Shown here: positions 1 through 5,670 of the stretch, piece by piece | How the letters are laid out: every line of letters starts with the position of its first letter | Position numbering within the stretch: the stretch's first letter is position 1 | Origin: Balneolia bacterium | Lineage (GTDB): Bacteria; Bacteroidota; Rhodothermia; Balneolales; Cyclonatronaceae | Direction of reading: 5' to 3' | Assembly: GCA_003567135.1 (NCBI GenBank) | Contig: PXAI01000394.1 | Span: forward strand, 1 to 7,688 | DNA length: 7,688 nt | Translations under genes and position numbers: made by a program | Notes under the pieces: model-generated | Told to the model about the DNA's origin: nothing | The model's database searches: none | The model's input: the letters and a program-made list of their open reading frames with translations, nothing else

Positions 1-1209
1 GCCGGAGCCGGGCTTTTGGTGTTTGTTTACGAAGATGATAATCTGGACGGAACGCCCGATTCCTGGCCCAAACCACTTAATGTAACTGGAGTGCCAAATA
101 TTGGCGATGTAATGGTTACACTAAAAAGGGAAAGCACAGACGGGATGGAAGGTTGGAATATGGTCAGCAACCCATTCCCGTTTACACTGGACTGGGCTGA
201 TGTTCTTGCTGATGCTGACGATATTCAGGCCACCGCTTATACCTGGAATCCAAACAGACCGGGCGGCGCAGATTATATCCATACCGGGGATGAATGGGAT
301 GGCAATATCGCACCATTTCAGGGCTTCTGGGTTCGCGCAGATGATAACGATGCCGAGCTGACGTTTAAGGCAGAACACGCCGCAGATTCAGAAGGGGATC
401 TCTATTTTGAAGAACAGGTTCCCGAAATCCGGATGCAGGTTCAGAATGAGGAAAACTACAGCAGCACTATACTAAGATTTGATCCCGGAAAAGCGATGGA
501 GCCGGGGATGTACAATGCGGTTCGTCTTGGTAGCCTGTCGTCAGATTACCTGGATATTTACACAACCAGAGCAGAATCCCCGGAGCGTTATGCACTTCAG
601 TATCTGTCGGATGAAATTGCTGGCGGATATGAAATTCCGATGCACATCGAAACCTCCAGAACCGGTTACTTTATGATTGAAGCCGAAGATCTCTATTTGC
701 CGGAAGGAATTGAGGCTACGTTCTATGATGCAGAAACTTCGGTAAAAATGACGATAACCGAAGATTTTAGCTATGAGTTTTTCACAGATGATGCTGCTGA
801 AGCCGCGCGTGAAGAACTCTCACCATTAGCACGGATCGCAGAGGCGAAAGGCCCGGCCGTTAAGGCAGATGAGCTGGCACAAAGCCGCTTCCGGATTATG
901 CTCACCAGCACCGCAACGGATATTGCGGATGAATCTGATCTCCCAGCCAGAGTTGAGCTGGCGCAGAACTACCCGAATCCGTTCAATCCAACCACGCAAA
1001 TCAGCTATGCATTGCCCGAGGCTTCGGATGTCACCCTTGAGGTGTATAACGTAACCGGCCAGCGTGTGGCAACGCTCGTGAACACGCATCAGTCAGCCGG
1101 CAGCCATACCGTAAACTTCGATGCCACGAACCTCTCCAGCGGAATGTATATTTATCGCCTGAGAGCAGGAAATACGGAGTTGACGCGAAAAATGATGTTG
1201 GTGAAGTAA
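1..1209 (+). CDS. Secreted protein with T9SS type A C-terminal sorting domain (5' end cut off by window)
   Basis: This is the last 402 codons of a larger gene; the frame is open from base 1, so the true start lies outside the window and internal start-like codons near base 16 should not be used. The final ~85 residues are a type A sorting domain: the AQNYPNPFNPTT motif (about bases 958-996), then a short beta-sandwich with LEVYNVTGQRVATLV, a SSGMYIYRL turn and a basic C-terminus ending MMLVK. In this family the domain directs an exported protein through the type IX system to the cell surface, where it is normally cleaved. Upstream lies an acidic, Trp/Asp-rich region with a GWNMVSNPFPF segment and an APFQGFWV segment, a pattern common before such sorting domains in large surface proteins. 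No catalytic motif is visible, so the cargo function is unknown. The secretion route is firmly supported. Confidence 0.93.
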   Translation, partial: AGAGLLVFVYEDDNLDGTPDSWPKPLNVTGVPNIGDVMVTLKRESTDGMEGWNMVSNPFPFTLDWADVLADADDIQATAYTWNPNRPGGADYIHTGDEWDGNIAPFQGFWVRADDNDAELTFKAEHAADSEGDLYFEEQVPEIRMQVQNEENYSSTILRFDPGKAMEPGMYNAVRLGSLSSDYLDIYTTRAESPERYALQYLSDEIAGGYEIPMHIETSRTGYFMIEAEDLYLPEGIEATFYDAETSVKMTITEDFSYEFFTDDAAEAAREELSPLARIAEAKGPAVKADELAQSRFRIMLTSTATDIADESDLPARVELAQNYPNPFNPTTQISYALPEASDVTLEVYNVTGQRVATLVNTHQSAGSHTVNFDATNLSSGMYIYRLRAGNTELTRKMMLVK

Positions 1210-1212
1210 TTC

Positions 1213-1238
1213 AAAATGCAAAATTTAAAATGCAAAAT
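1213..1238. repeat. 12-base direct repeat AAAATGCAAAAT, two copies
   Basis: Identical copies of AAAATGCAAAAT at 1213-1224 and 1227-1238 are separated by TT, four bases after the stop codon of the sorting-domain gene. It is A-rich, simple and of unknown role. Confidence 0.6.
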
Positions 1239-1385
1239 GGCCGGTTCGCTGCCTTTTCGATTCAATCGGGGAGGAGTTGGATCGGCTGTTTTCTAACATG
1301 CCTGTAGGGTGATCTTAAAAGCAAATCGCAGAGCGATGGGAGTAATTCTAGAAGGTGAGAAATTGATACGCCCGGCAGGCCTGTG

Positions 1386-1447
1386 GTAGAGACGCGATAC
1401 TTCGCGTCTCGATGCTTCTGCGTCTGTATGCGTCGCGTCTCTGCTAC
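1386..1447. repeat. Palindromic intergenic repeat with GAGACGCGA arms
   Basis: GAGACGCGA (1389-1397) is followed after a 4-base loop by its exact reverse complement TCGCGTCTC (1402-1410). The right arm occurs again at 1433-1441, followed by TGCTAC. The left arm can therefore pair with either right arm, giving a short hairpin or a longer outer hairpin. Flanking GGCAGGC (about 1374-1380) and GCCTGC (about 1451-1456) extend the outer symmetry imperfectly. There is no T-run, so it is not a simple terminator. From memory it resembles dispersed GTAGAGACGCGA-type palindromes seen between genes in several bacterial phyla; that match is not verified here. Confidence 0.65.
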
Positions 1448-1493
1448 AACGCCTGCTTCTTAGCTGGATTTTTACTAAGCAACATTCTGCAAC

Positions 1494-1525
1494 AAAAAAA
1501 GCCCCGTCGGTTGACGGGGCTTTTT
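1494..1525. terminator. Bidirectional rho-independent terminator
   Basis: The 8-bp GC-rich stem GCCCCGTC / GACGGGGC with loop GGTT occupies 1501-1520. It is flanked by seven A on the left (1494-1500) and five T on the right (1521-1525), so it reads as an intrinsic terminator on both strands. It is about 50 bp past the lpdA stop (minus strand) and about 290 bp past the sorting-domain gene (plus strand), making it chiefly the lpdA terminator and a barrier between the convergent units. Confidence 0.9.
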
Positions 1526-1542
1526 GATTTTTGGAATATTTT

Positions 1543-1561
1543 CAGAATCCCGGGGATTCTG
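1543..1561. other. Small hairpin in the lpdA 3' untranslated region
   Basis: CAGAATCC and GGATTCTG form a perfect 8-bp inverted repeat around a 3-base loop. On the minus strand it lies between the lpdA stop codon and the terminator, so it would be part of the lpdA mRNA 3' end. It has no U-tract of its own; a role in transcript stability is only a guess. Confidence 0.5.
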
Positions 1562-1575
1562 TCACCACATCCGGG

Positions 1576-2997
1576 TTATTTTTTCTTGGGTGGAGTGCCG
1601 AGGTGGACGCCTTCGTTGTAGGCTTCGGCGGCGGCTTCCATGATGGCTTCGGAGAGTGTCGGGTGCGGATGTACCGCAGCGATTACTTCGTGGCCGGTGG
1701 TTTCCAGGTCGCGGGCCAGTACGGCTTCTGCGATCATTTCGGTTACGCCGTCGCCAATCATGTGGCAACCGAGCCATTCGCCGTATTTGGCGTCGAATAC
1801 TACTTTTACAAATCCTTCCTTGTGGCCGGATGCTGCCGCTTTACCACTCGCTGAAAACGGGAATTTTCCGATTTTCACTTCGTGTCCGCGTTCCTTGGCC
1901 ATTTTTTCGGTTAGTCCGACGGAAGCCACCTGAGGCTCGCAGTAGGTACATCCGGGGATGTTATCGTAGTCAATCGCCTGAGGATCCATGCCGGCAATTT
2001 TTTCGATACAGCAGATCGCTTCGTGCGATGCTTTGTGGGCAAGCCACGGAGCGCCGATCACGTCGCCGATCGCGTAAACGCCTTTCGCATCGGTTTCGTA
2101 GGTTTCTTTGTTTACAACAATGGAACCCTTTTCAACCTTCACGCCGGCATCTTCAAGGCCGAGGCCTTCCACGTTGCCAACTACGCCAACGGCGGAAAGA
2201 ACCACATCGGTTTCGATCTTCTCTTCGCCTTTCGGGGTTTTCACGGTAACGATCACGTTTTTACCTTTTTTCTCCACTTTTTCAACGGAGCTTTCGGTCA
2301 TGATCTTCATACCGGCTTTCTTGTAAATTTTCGCCAGCTCTTTCCCGATATCCTCATCCTCAACGGGCAGGATAGTTTTCTGAAGCTCAACTACGGTAAC
2401 CTCGGTTCCAATCGTGTTGTAGAAATAGGCAAACTCAATTCCGATCGCGCCGGCGCCAACAACGAGCATGCGCTTGGGCTGCTTTTCCATCTTCATGGCG
2501 TTTTCAGAATTGATGATCGTTTCACCATCAAATTTCAGGTTCGGAAGCTCACGTGAACGCGCTCCGGTAGCGAGGATAATATGCTTCGCCTTTACCGTTT
2601 CGGTTTTCTTGTCTTTGTCGTCAAGAATGTTAACCTCACCTTTGCCGGCCAGTACGCCCTTTCCTTTGATCACCTCGATTTTGTTGGTTTTCATCAGAAA
2701 CTGAACGCCCTTACTCATACCGTCGGCTACGCCGCGGCTTCGCTTGATGACGGCCGGGAAGTCAACTTCCACATCGCCAACTTTAAGTCCGTAGTCTTTT
2801 GCGTGCTTCGTGTGCTCAAAAACAGACGCAGATTTAAGCAGCGCTTTAGTAGGAATACAACCAATATTCAGGCAGACACCGCCCAGATCACGTTTTTCAA
2901 TAACAGCAGTTTTCAGGCCAAGTTGTGAAGCCCGGATCGCCGCAACATATCCGCCGGGACCGGTTCCAATCACAACAACATCAAATTCTTTCGCCAT
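1576..2997 (-). CDS. lpdA: Dihydrolipoyl dehydrogenase (E3 of 2-oxoacid dehydrogenase complexes)
   Basis: This FAD enzyme re-oxidises dihydrolipoamide on the E2 or glycine-cleavage H protein and passes electrons to NAD+ in the cytoplasm. The 473-residue product has the full family layout. FAD binding is by GTGPGGY (residues 11-17). The redox disulfide lies in GGVCLNIGC (Cys42/Cys47). An ATG motif (143-145) is followed by the NAD-binding GAGAIG (181-186) and the second FAD contact AIGD (309-312). The C-terminal dimer domain carries the catalytic His445-Glu450 pair in HPHPTLSE. Length is normal and the ATG start is followed at once by the Rossmann fold. It stands alone, with no E1 or E2 gene next to it, so it probably serves several complexes from its own promoter. 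It ends in a basic PPKKK tail and a strong terminator. No defects seen. Confidence 0.97.
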   Translation of the reverse strand: MAKEFDVVVIGTGPGGYVAAIRASQLGLKTAVIEKRDLGGVCLNIGCIPTKALLKSASVFEHTKHAKDYGLKVGDVEVDFPAVIKRSRGVADGMSKGVQFLMKTNKIEVIKGKGVLAGKGEVNILDDKDKKTETVKAKHIILATGARSRELPNLKFDGETIINSENAMKMEKQPKRMLVVGAGAIGIEFAYFYNTIGTEVTVVELQKTILPVEDEDIGKELAKIYKKAGMKIMTESSVEKVEKKGKNVIVTVKTPKGEEKIETDVVLSAVGVVGNVEGLGLEDAGVKVEKGSIVVNKETYETDAKGVYAIGDVIGAPWLAHKASHEAICCIEKIAGMDPQAIDYDNIPGCTYCEPQVASVGLTEKMAKERGHEVKIGKFPFSASGKAAASGHKEGFVKVVFDAKYGEWLGCHMIGDGVTEMIAEAVLARDLETTGHEVIAAVHPHPTLSEAIMEAAAEAYNEGVHLGTPPKKK

Positions 2998-3022
2998 GAT
3001 AGTCAGAGTAAATTGAGTTAAT

Positions 3023-3050
3023 ACTTTAAATGAAATTCTTAGCTTTGCAA
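3023..3050 (-). promoter_or_regulatory. Possible lpdA promoter
   Basis: Read on the minus strand, TTGCAA (3045-3050) and TAAAGT (3023-3028) are separated by 16 bases, each matching 4 of 6 positions of the general sigma-70 boxes, about 25 bases before the lpdA start codon. The Bacteroidota-type TAnnTTTG box is not seen here, and such weak matches are common in AT-rich DNA. The leader has no clear Shine-Dalgarno sequence. Confidence 0.22.
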
Positions 3051-3194
3051 TTTAAGCATTTGAACCGAGTTTTTTAAATGAGGATGTGGTTTGGAAAGCT
3101 GTTTTTGGATGTATTGTGTATCTGCTGAATAAGTTCTAATCCTATGTACGGATAATCCGGGAATTGATCCATGGCAAAATCATGAAAATCAACT

Positions 3195-3226
3195 CTGTAG
3201 GGACAGGACATGCCCTGTCCCTACAG
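3195..3226. repeat. 32-base near-perfect palindrome (CTGTAGGGACAGG arms)
   Basis: CTGTAGGGACAGG (3195-3207) and CCTGTCCCTACAG (3214-3226) are exact reverse complements around ACATGC. Only one central pair (3208/3213) breaks perfect symmetry over all 32 bases. There is no T-run, so it is not an intrinsic terminator. It resembles a short mobile or REP-like palindrome; from memory similar GTAGGGACAGG palindromes are dispersed in other genomes, which would need a search to confirm. Confidence 0.75.
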
Positions 3227-3258
3227 CACGCGAAAAACTAATTCTATCAGTTCGAAAC

Positions 3259-3321
3259 GCCGGATTTTCATATTACCATTGTCAGGACCCACGCGCGCAA
3301 GCCCATTTTGAATTCTGAATC
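3259..3321. repeat. Direct repeat, copy 1 (second copy at 3662-3727)
   Basis: This copy has GCCGGATTTT (3259-3268), a diverged 18-base middle, then ACCCACGCGCGCAAGCC (3287-3303) and TTGAATTCTGAAT (3308-3320). The same ordered blocks recur about 405 bases downstream, with the 17-base CG-rich core identical. No flanking transposase is present. Confidence 0.7.
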
Positions 3322-3469
3322 ACTGTTGTCCAGCTTGCTCCGACTCATCGGAGGGGAAAACGATCTTACCGCGAAAAATCTGTTACTGGTTTAAAATAGG
3401 CTCGTTTTTTAAACTGAATTCAAAATGACCCCCCATAGTTGGTTGCACCGATCATCTCAATAAGACGTC

Positions 3470-3497
3470 GTTACCTTTTGTGCGGACAAAAGGTAAC
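3470..3497. repeat. Perfect 12-bp hairpin GTTACCTTTTGT / ACAAAAGGTAAC
   Basis: GTTACCTTTTGT (3470-3481) is followed by loop GCGG and the exact reverse complement ACAAAAGGTAAC (3486-3497). It sits directly left of the long inverted repeat at 3505-3667 and probably belongs to the same element. The shape, a compact intergenic hairpin without a terminator tail, is like the REP sequences mobilised by TnpA-REP (RAYT) proteins, but no such gene is in the window. Confidence 0.7.
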
Positions 3498-3504
3498 CCA
3501 AAAA

Positions 3505-3667
3505 CCGCCGGCTGGGATAAAATGGCTAAACCTCCGCTGCGTTTCGCTAAATAAAATCAATGCTCCGCAACCATTGTAACTATTTCTGAGGTTAGTTAGC
3601 GGTATGATTTTATTCTTAACGCTTTACTCCACTACGGTTCTTAACGCCATTTTATCCATAGGCCGGA
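3505..3667. repeat. Long imperfect inverted repeat, possible MITE/REP-type element
   Basis: The left arm (about 3505-3558) and right arm (about 3606-3667) are imperfect reverse complements. Matching blocks are CCGGC with CCGG at the outer ends, GGATAAAATGGC (3515-3526) with GCCATTTTATCC (3646-3657), and ATAAAATC (3551-3558) with GATTTTAT (3606-3613). The arms differ by several small insertions, so this is an old or structured copy. No open frame lies inside. It fits a non-autonomous mobile unit or a structured RNA; no target-site duplication was resolved. Confidence 0.6.
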
Positions 3668-3727
3668 TTTTAATTAAATAATGGAAACTCAAAACCCACG
3701 CGCGCAAGCCAATTCTGAATTCTGAAT
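3662..3727. repeat. Direct repeat, copy 2 (first copy at 3259-3321)
   Basis: GCCGGATTTT (3662-3671), a diverged 22-base middle, ACCCACGCGCGCAAGCC (3694-3710) and then TGAATTCTGAAT-like sequence repeat the order of copy 1. The left edge overlaps the outer end of the right arm of the inverted repeat, suggesting copy 1 may be the severed right end of another copy of the same element. Confidence 0.7.
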
Positions 3728-3746
3728 TCAATAATTCTGAATTCAG
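3711..3746. repeat. AATTCTG short repeats
   Basis: AATTCTG occurs at 3711-3717, 3718-3724 and 3733-3739, followed by the related AATTCAG (3740-3746), so the tract contains several overlapping GAATTC palindromes. It is 45 bases before the rtcB start codon, hence in or beside its promoter or leader. Related sequence follows the CG-rich core in the other repeat copy. Confidence 0.55.
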
Positions 3747-3791
3747 CATTTTCTTCCTCGCCAACTTTTTATTATCTAAAAAGAAAAAGCC

Positions 3792-4985
3792 ATGACCAAC
3801 TCCAAAGAACCGCTCATTTTCGGCAAACACGAACCGAATACGCTCAATCAGTTTCACGATGTGCTTTCACGGGCTGAAAAAGGTGCGCTGATGGCGGATG
3901 GTCACCTGGGCTATGTGATGCCGATTGGCGGCGTGGCGGCGTACGAAAACAAGGTTTCGGCGATTGGGGTTGGGTTTGATATCGCCTGCGGAAATATGGC
4001 GGTGAAGCTGAATATGAAGCGTCCCGATCTGAACGTCTCCGAAACGCTGGATATGATTTGCGACCGCATTTCATTCGGAATCGGCCAGAAGAACCCGGAT
4101 GCCCCTCGGGATCATCCGCTGTTTGATGAACCGGCCTGGGAGGCCTATCCGGATGAGGAGCGTGAAAAGCTACGCAAACTTGGGCGCGATCAGCTGGGTA
4201 CGGTCGGTTCAGGAAATCACTATGTGGATATTTTTTCGGATGAGGAGAACTACATCTGGATCGGCGTGCATTTCGGCAGCCGGGGATTGGGCCATAAAAC
4301 CGCATCGGGGTTCATAAATCTCTCGCAAAACATGGAGTGGGGTGGCCGAGTTAAGGAAAATGAAGTGCTCATGGATATCAGTACACCACTCGGTAATGCC
4401 TATTTTTCGGCAATGAAGCTGACCGGACGCTACGCTTATGCGGGCCGCGAATGGGTGTGCCGCACGCTGGCGAGCGAACTTGGCGCTGAAATTCTGGATG
4501 AAGTCCATAACCACCACAATTACGCCTGGGAAGAGGAACACGACGGCCGGAAACTGATTGTGGTTCGCAAAGGCGCCACACCCGCATTTCCGTGTCAGCG
4601 CGGATTCGTGGGCGGCAGTATGGGCGATGATTCGGTAATTCTGGAAGGCATCGACTCGGAGCTGAGCAAACGTGCGCTCTACTCAACGGTTCACGGCGCC
4701 GGAAGGGTGATGAGCCGGACGAAAGCGGCCGGACGCTGGCGCGGAAGAGGAAAAAACCGAAGGCAAATCAAAAAGGGGATGATCACCCGGGAGATGATGA
4801 ACGACTGGCTCCGTAAAAAAGGCGTTGAGCTGCGCGGCGGCGGCACCGATGAGTCGCCGCATGTATACCGCAGGCTTAAAGATGTACTGGCAGAGCACGG
4901 CGATACGATCCGCATCCTGCATACCCTGAAACCGCTGGGCGTGGCTATGGCAGGTGAGGATGAGTTTGATCCGTACCGGGATTGA
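3792..4985 (+). CDS. rtcB: RtcB-family RNA-splicing ligase (3'-phosphate/5'-hydroxyl RNA ligase)
   Basis: RtcB enzymes join RNA 3'-phosphate or 2',3'-cyclic phosphate ends to 5'-OH ends using GTP and Mn2+, repairing cut tRNA or rRNA. The 397 residues carry the family motifs in order: ADGHLGYVMPIGG (35-47), metal site GVGFDIACG with Asp63 and Cys66, GSGNHY with Asn142-His143, VHFGSRGLGH with His160, HNHHNYA with His242, RKGATPAF with Lys260, GGSMG (274-278), and the histidine that takes GMP, His301 in VHGAGRVMSR. An Arg/Lys-rich stretch follows (about 315-328). The usual C-terminal VKG, whose lysine contacts the guanylate, aligns with AMAG (385-388) plus a nine-residue tail, so this lysine appears absent. 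That suggests a divergent subfamily, though the other active-site residues are intact. No rtcA, rtcR, archease or prfH gene is adjacent. A purine-rich AAGAAAAAG precedes the ATG. Confidence 0.94.
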   Translation: MTNSKEPLIFGKHEPNTLNQFHDVLSRAEKGALMADGHLGYVMPIGGVAAYENKVSAIGVGFDIACGNMAVKLNMKRPDLNVSETLDMICDRISFGIGQKNPDAPRDHPLFDEPAWEAYPDEEREKLRKLGRDQLGTVGSGNHYVDIFSDEENYIWIGVHFGSRGLGHKTASGFINLSQNMEWGGRVKENEVLMDISTPLGNAYFSAMKLTGRYAYAGREWVCRTLASELGAEILDEVHNHHNYAWEEEHDGRKLIVVRKGATPAFPCQRGFVGGSMGDDSVILEGIDSELSKRALYSTVHGAGRVMSRTKAAGRWRGRGKNRRQIKKGMITREMMNDWLRKKGVELRGGGTDESPHVYRRLKDVLAEHGDTIRILHTLKPLGVAMAGEDEFDPYRD

Positions 4986-4987
4986 GC

Positions 4988-5638
4988 TTACCCCGCCGGC
5001 AGATACCAGTACACCGCCCAGAAATGAAAAAAGCTCCCGGCCATCACAAACAGATGCCAGATTTCGTGGAAGCCGAACCAATCGGGTATGGGGTTTGGGC
5101 GTCGCACTCCGTAAATGACTGCGCCGATGGTGTAGGCCACACCGCCGCCGACCAGCCAGAAGAGCGCTTGAGAGGAGAGTGCCTCTGCAATGTAGGGCGT
5201 TAAAATTACGCCGAGCCAGCCCATCCCCAGATAAAGCATCAGCGAAAGCCAGGATGGCGCGTTCAGCCAGAAAAGTTTGAAAAATGTGCCGCCCAGCGCG
5301 ATTCCCCAGATCACCGAAAACATGATCCATTTAAACTGGCCTTCCAGAATGATCAGAATAAACGGAGTAAATGATCCTGCGATAAAAAGATAAATCATGA
5401 TGTGATCCACTTTTCGCAGCGCGCGTGTTCCCTTTTCGCTGAGGTTGAAATAGTGATAAAGCGTGCTGGCGGTGTACATCATCACCATGGTGGTTCCAAA
5501 AATGGCGAATGCGGTGACTTCCGTAAAACCCGTTCCGCGAATGATGAGCAGGATCAATCCGATAAATGCAAAAACTGCCCCCGCAAAATGGGTGAGACAG
5601 CTTACCGGATCTTTAATATTTGACAGCAGATTTTTCAG
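4988..5638 (-). CDS. trhA: PAQR-family membrane homeostasis protein TrhA (hemolysin III type)
   Basis: This is an integral inner-membrane protein with about seven hydrophobic segments. PAQR/hemolysin III signatures are all present: STLYH in the second segment, KVDH before the third, and FHEIWHLFV...HFWAVYW at the C-terminus, supplying the histidines and acids thought to bind zinc. The family acts in membrane-fluidity homeostasis; haemolysis is not its general role. The first usual start codon in frame is a TTG at 5555-5557, but that would cut into the first membrane helix. Homology-like sequence (LLSNIKDPVSCLTHFAGAV) continues upstream to a stop at 5654-5656 with no ATG, GTG or TTG. I therefore place the start at CTG 5636-5638, which has AAAGAAG nine bases before it and gives 216 residues, normal for the family; ATT at 5645-5647 is another option. 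It lies about 32 bases after porD, probably cotranscribed. Confidence 0.88.
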   Translation of the reverse strand: MKNLLSNIKDPVSCLTHFAGAVFAFIGLILLIIRGTGFTEVTAFAIFGTTMVMMYTASTLYHYFNLSEKGTRALRKVDHIMIYLFIAGSFTPFILIILEGQFKWIMFSVIWGIALGGTFFKLFWLNAPSWLSLMLYLGMGWLGVILTPYIAEALSSQALFWLVGGGVAYTIGAVIYGVRRPNPIPDWFGFHEIWHLFVMAGSFFHFWAVYWYLPAG

Positions 5639-5670
5639 TCGGGAAATCTTCTTTTATGAAAAACGATCAG

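Larger units (their letters stand above)
1210..1575. other. Convergent intergenic region with repeats and terminator
   Basis: This gap of 366 bases separates the convergent sorting-domain gene (+) and lpdA (-). It holds a 12-base direct repeat just after the first stop codon, a palindromic repeat near 1386-1447, a strong bidirectional terminator at 1494-1525 and a small hairpin at 1543-1561. I see no credible gene: the short open frames here run through the hairpins and have no protein-like composition. Confidence 0.7.
2998..3791. other. Gene-free region rich in palindromes and repeats
   Basis: Nearly 800 bases lie between lpdA (-) and rtcB (+), the two reading outward from it. Stop codons are frequent in all frames and no open frame looks like protein. 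Base 2998-3190 is AT-rich and presumably contains the lpdA promoter. Beyond that are a 32-base palindrome (3195-3226), two copies of a ~65-base direct repeat (3259-3321, 3662-3727), a 6-bp CTCCGA/TCGGAG hairpin (3338-3353), a 12-bp perfect hairpin (3470-3497), a long imperfect inverted repeat (3505-3667) and AATTCTG repeats (3711-3746). The rtcB promoter should lie near 3750-3785, but no consensus stands out. Confidence 0.75.

Noticed and set aside
1412..1621. 69-codon plus-strand frame in the convergent intergenic region
   Set aside because: It runs through the palindromic repeat and the terminator into lpdA antisense; no coding character is seen.
1531..1854. Plus-strand frames of about 70-197 codons across the lpdA 3' half
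   Set aside because: They are shadows of lpdA, have no plausible start context, and one begins inside the terminator region.
2023..2556. Open frame of 177 codons on the plus strand inside lpdA
   Set aside because: It is antisense to a complete, motif-perfect lpdA. Its composition (Phe/His-rich) is what the opposite strand of that gene would give, and it has no recognisable domain.
3338..3353. CTCCGA-CTCA-TCGGAG hairpin considered as a terminator
   Set aside because: The stem is only 6 bp and is followed by GGGAAAAC rather than a T-run, and no gene ends nearby on either strand; it is noted only as part of the repeat-rich gap.
3195..3750. Repeat cluster considered as a CRISPR array
   Set aside because: The repeats are of different sequence, occur once or twice, and lack regular spacing or neighbouring cas genes.
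3624..3857. Minus-strand 77-codon frame upstream of rtcB
   Set aside because: It reads through the inverted-repeat arm, the AATTCTG repeats (giving a repetitive SELLNSE peptide) and into rtcB antisense.
4683..5330. Minus-strand 215-codon frame spanning the rtcB/trhA junction
   Set aside because: It overlaps both well-supported genes in the wrong frame or strand and has no conserved motif.
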